Below the pieces are notes generated by a model, which had not been told where the DNA came from, did not search any database, and worked only from the letters and a program-made list of their open reading frames with translations. Shown in pieces: positions 62,832 to 64,000 of a stretch of DNA of 64,000 nt. Position 1 is the first letter of the stretch. Each line of letters begins with the position of its first letter. The stretch covers positions 1 through 64,000 of the forward strand of contig DATMFQ010000030.1 in NCBI GenBank assembly GCA_035556075.1, written 5' to 3'. Origin of the DNA: 73-13 sp035556075. Lineage in GTDB: Bacteria > Actinomycetota > Actinomycetes > Actinomycetales > Microbacteriaceae. A program made the position numbers and the translations under genes.

Positions 62832-64000
62832 TCAGCTGTTGAAGCGCTCGATGCAGGTGGTCACCGGGTCGACGGACAGCGCCGGGTCGGTGTAGACACC
62901 CTCGTACTTCTTGATGAGCTCGTGGTAGTCGTTCAGGACGCCCTCGGCGTTCTGGAGACCAGCCGCGGTGACGTTCTTCACCCAGAGCTCGTCGTTGGTG
63001 TAGTTCTGGCCGTCAACGGTCGCGCCAAGGGCCTTGAACTCGGCAACCTCAGCGTCGCCCCAGGCGAGCATCGTCTGGACGTTCGGAGTGGCGAGCACCA
63101 GGTCGCACTCCTCGGTGGTGCCGATGAACTCGACGCCCTGGTTGTTGGTGTAGCCGTTCTGCCAGACGTCGATCGCGGCACCCGAGTTCAGCTCCTCAGC
63201 GACCTCGTCGAGGATCGCCTTGATGTCGTCCGGGAACGCGTCGTAGTAGTCCTTCGCCCAGTACATCGCGAACTCGGAGTAGACGCCCATGCCCGGGTCG
63301 ACCCAGTACTTGAGCACCTCGCCGAGCTTCCAGGCGACGACGAAGTCGAGCGCACCGGCGGCAGCGCCGACGAGACCGGTCGAGAAGGAGTTGTACGCCT
63401 CGTCCGCGGTGACCTGCGTCGGGACGACGCCAGCGGCGGACAGGTTCGGCGCCGCGATGGTGCCGGCCGTGCGCATGGTCAGACCGTTGAGGTCGGCCAC
63501 CGAGTGGAGCTCGGTGTTCGAGCCGAGGAGGATACGACCGACCGACCAGGTCGAGACGTGCTTCAGGTTCTTCTGGTCGAGGAACGCCTGCACGTCCGCG
63601 TTGGTCTCGGAGAGCTCGGCGAGCGCCGCGGTGATCGCCGCGGAGTTGTTCGTGCCGAAGGTGATCTCCGGGAGCGACTGCGGGGCGAAGATCGTCGGCT
63701 GGTAGTTCGGCACCTGGACGATCAGCTGCGCGCTGCCGTCCTCGATGCAGGCGTACTGGTCGGACTGCGCGCACAGCTCGTTGTTCGTGGTGCGGTGGAA
63801 CTTGATCGCGCCGTTGGTGCGGGCCTCGACCTCATCCATGTACCACTCCTGCATCGGGCGCATGACGGACTTGTCCGCCGCGACCGAGGTGATGGTGACA
63901 TTCCAGGTGCCCGGCGCGTGCTCTGCGGAGCTGTCCCCGGACTCGGTGGGTGCCGGCGCGGGTGCCGGCGAGCTGCAGCCGGCGAGCACGGCGACCGCCG
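62832..64000 (-). CDS. TRAP transporter solute-binding lipoprotein (DctP family), 5' end outside window
   Basis: Extracytoplasmic receptor of a TRAP importer for organic acids. About 389 residues are visible; the frame is open to the right edge, and a lipobox VLAGC lies near the edge, so only the signal peptide start is missing. DctP features: MRPMQEWYMDEVEARTNGAIKFHR, VADLNGLTMRTAG and a FSTGLVGAAAGALDF hinge region. The membrane subunits should lie downstream or elsewhere. Ligand is probably an aromatic or dicarboxylic acid, by location next to the catabolic genes. Confidence 0.9.
   Translation of the reverse strand, partial: AVAVLAGCSSPAPAPAPTESGDSSAEHAPGTWNVTITSVAADKSVMRPMQEWYMDEVEARTNGAIKFHRTTNNELCAQSDQYACIEDGSAQLIVQVPNYQPTIFAPQSLPEITFGTNNSAAITAALAELSETNADVQAFLDQKNLKHVSTWSVGRILLGSNTELHSVADLNGLTMRTAGTIAAPNLSAAGVVPTQVTADEAYNSFSTGLVGAAAGALDFVVAWKLGEVLKYWVDPGMGVYSEFAMYWAKDYYDAFPDDIKAILDEVAEELNSGAAIDVWQNGYTNNQGVEFIGTTEECDLVLATPNVQTMLAWGDAEVAEFKALGATVDGQNYTNDELWVKNVTAAGLQNAEGVLNDYHELIKKYEGVYTDPALSVDPVTTCIERFNS

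Overview
The window is GC-rich DNA (about 70% by eye) from an actinobacterium, most likely a Micrococcales member close to Microbacteriaceae. Supporting markers are a GlnR-type nitrogen regulator next to polyphosphate kinase and a MutT1-type Nudix/phosphatase fusion, a DUF6350 membrane protein beside purN-purH, a monomeric NADP-isocitrate dehydrogenase, a class Ib nrdHIEF operon, frequent GTG starts and a tRNA-Lys without an encoded CCA. No rRNA, CRISPR array or recognisable insertion sequence was found.

Layout. 0-39.5 kb is mostly core chromosome: a RegX3-like regulator end, gpmA, an MFS transporter, a CueP-type copper lipoprotein, a small two-gene islet (HsdR-N-like nuclease plus DUF3800), nrdHIEF, an MsmK-type ATPase, a degenerate GH20 protein and nagB, a FUSC-ygfZ-nitrobindin run, glnR-ppk-mutT1, tRNA-Lys, a TyrA-PheA fusion, a ferritin/VIT1 iron transporter, folD and glyA under a ZTP riboswitch, hsp20 under CIRCE plus HAIR operators, icd, purH-purN, sucCD and a CynX-like transporter.

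From about 39.7 kb to the right edge the window becomes a catabolic region. It opens with a scar: the 3' end of a second extradiol dioxygenase gene together with its terminator hairpin, in direct orientation to the intact hpaD copy 12 kb away. Between the two copies lies a tightly overlapping minus-strand operon (NTF2-like protein, CaiB/BaiF CoA-transferase, atypical SDR, type-B carboxylesterase, peptide-type ABC transporter with a fused permease-ATPase). Upstream of it is a cupin-TetR pair. Two near-identical A/T-rich palindromes, one before each transcription unit, suggest that the TetR protein controls both.

51.8-62.8 kb encodes extradiol (meta) cleavage of a catechol-type acid. It holds homoprotocatechuate 2,3-dioxygenase (hpaD), semialdehyde dehydrogenase (hpaE), a GntR/FCD regulator, a RidA-RraA fusion, an HpaI-type aldolase, an HpaH-type hydratase, an IclR regulator, a MobA-like flavin hydroxylase and acetoacetyl-CoA synthetase. 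A TRAP solute-binding protein runs off the right edge. No HpaF isomerase or HpaG decarboxylase is present; the RidA-RraA fusion sits where those steps are needed. Two palindromes of the form ATC-R-TATA-Y-GAT precede the fusion operon and hpaH, so one regulator probably controls both lower-pathway units.

A window-wide oddity is the hexamer GAATGC/GCATTC, which I counted by hand about 65 times. Where I checked codon phase it was usually carried by otherwise uncommon codon choices for Ala-Phe and Asn-Ala.
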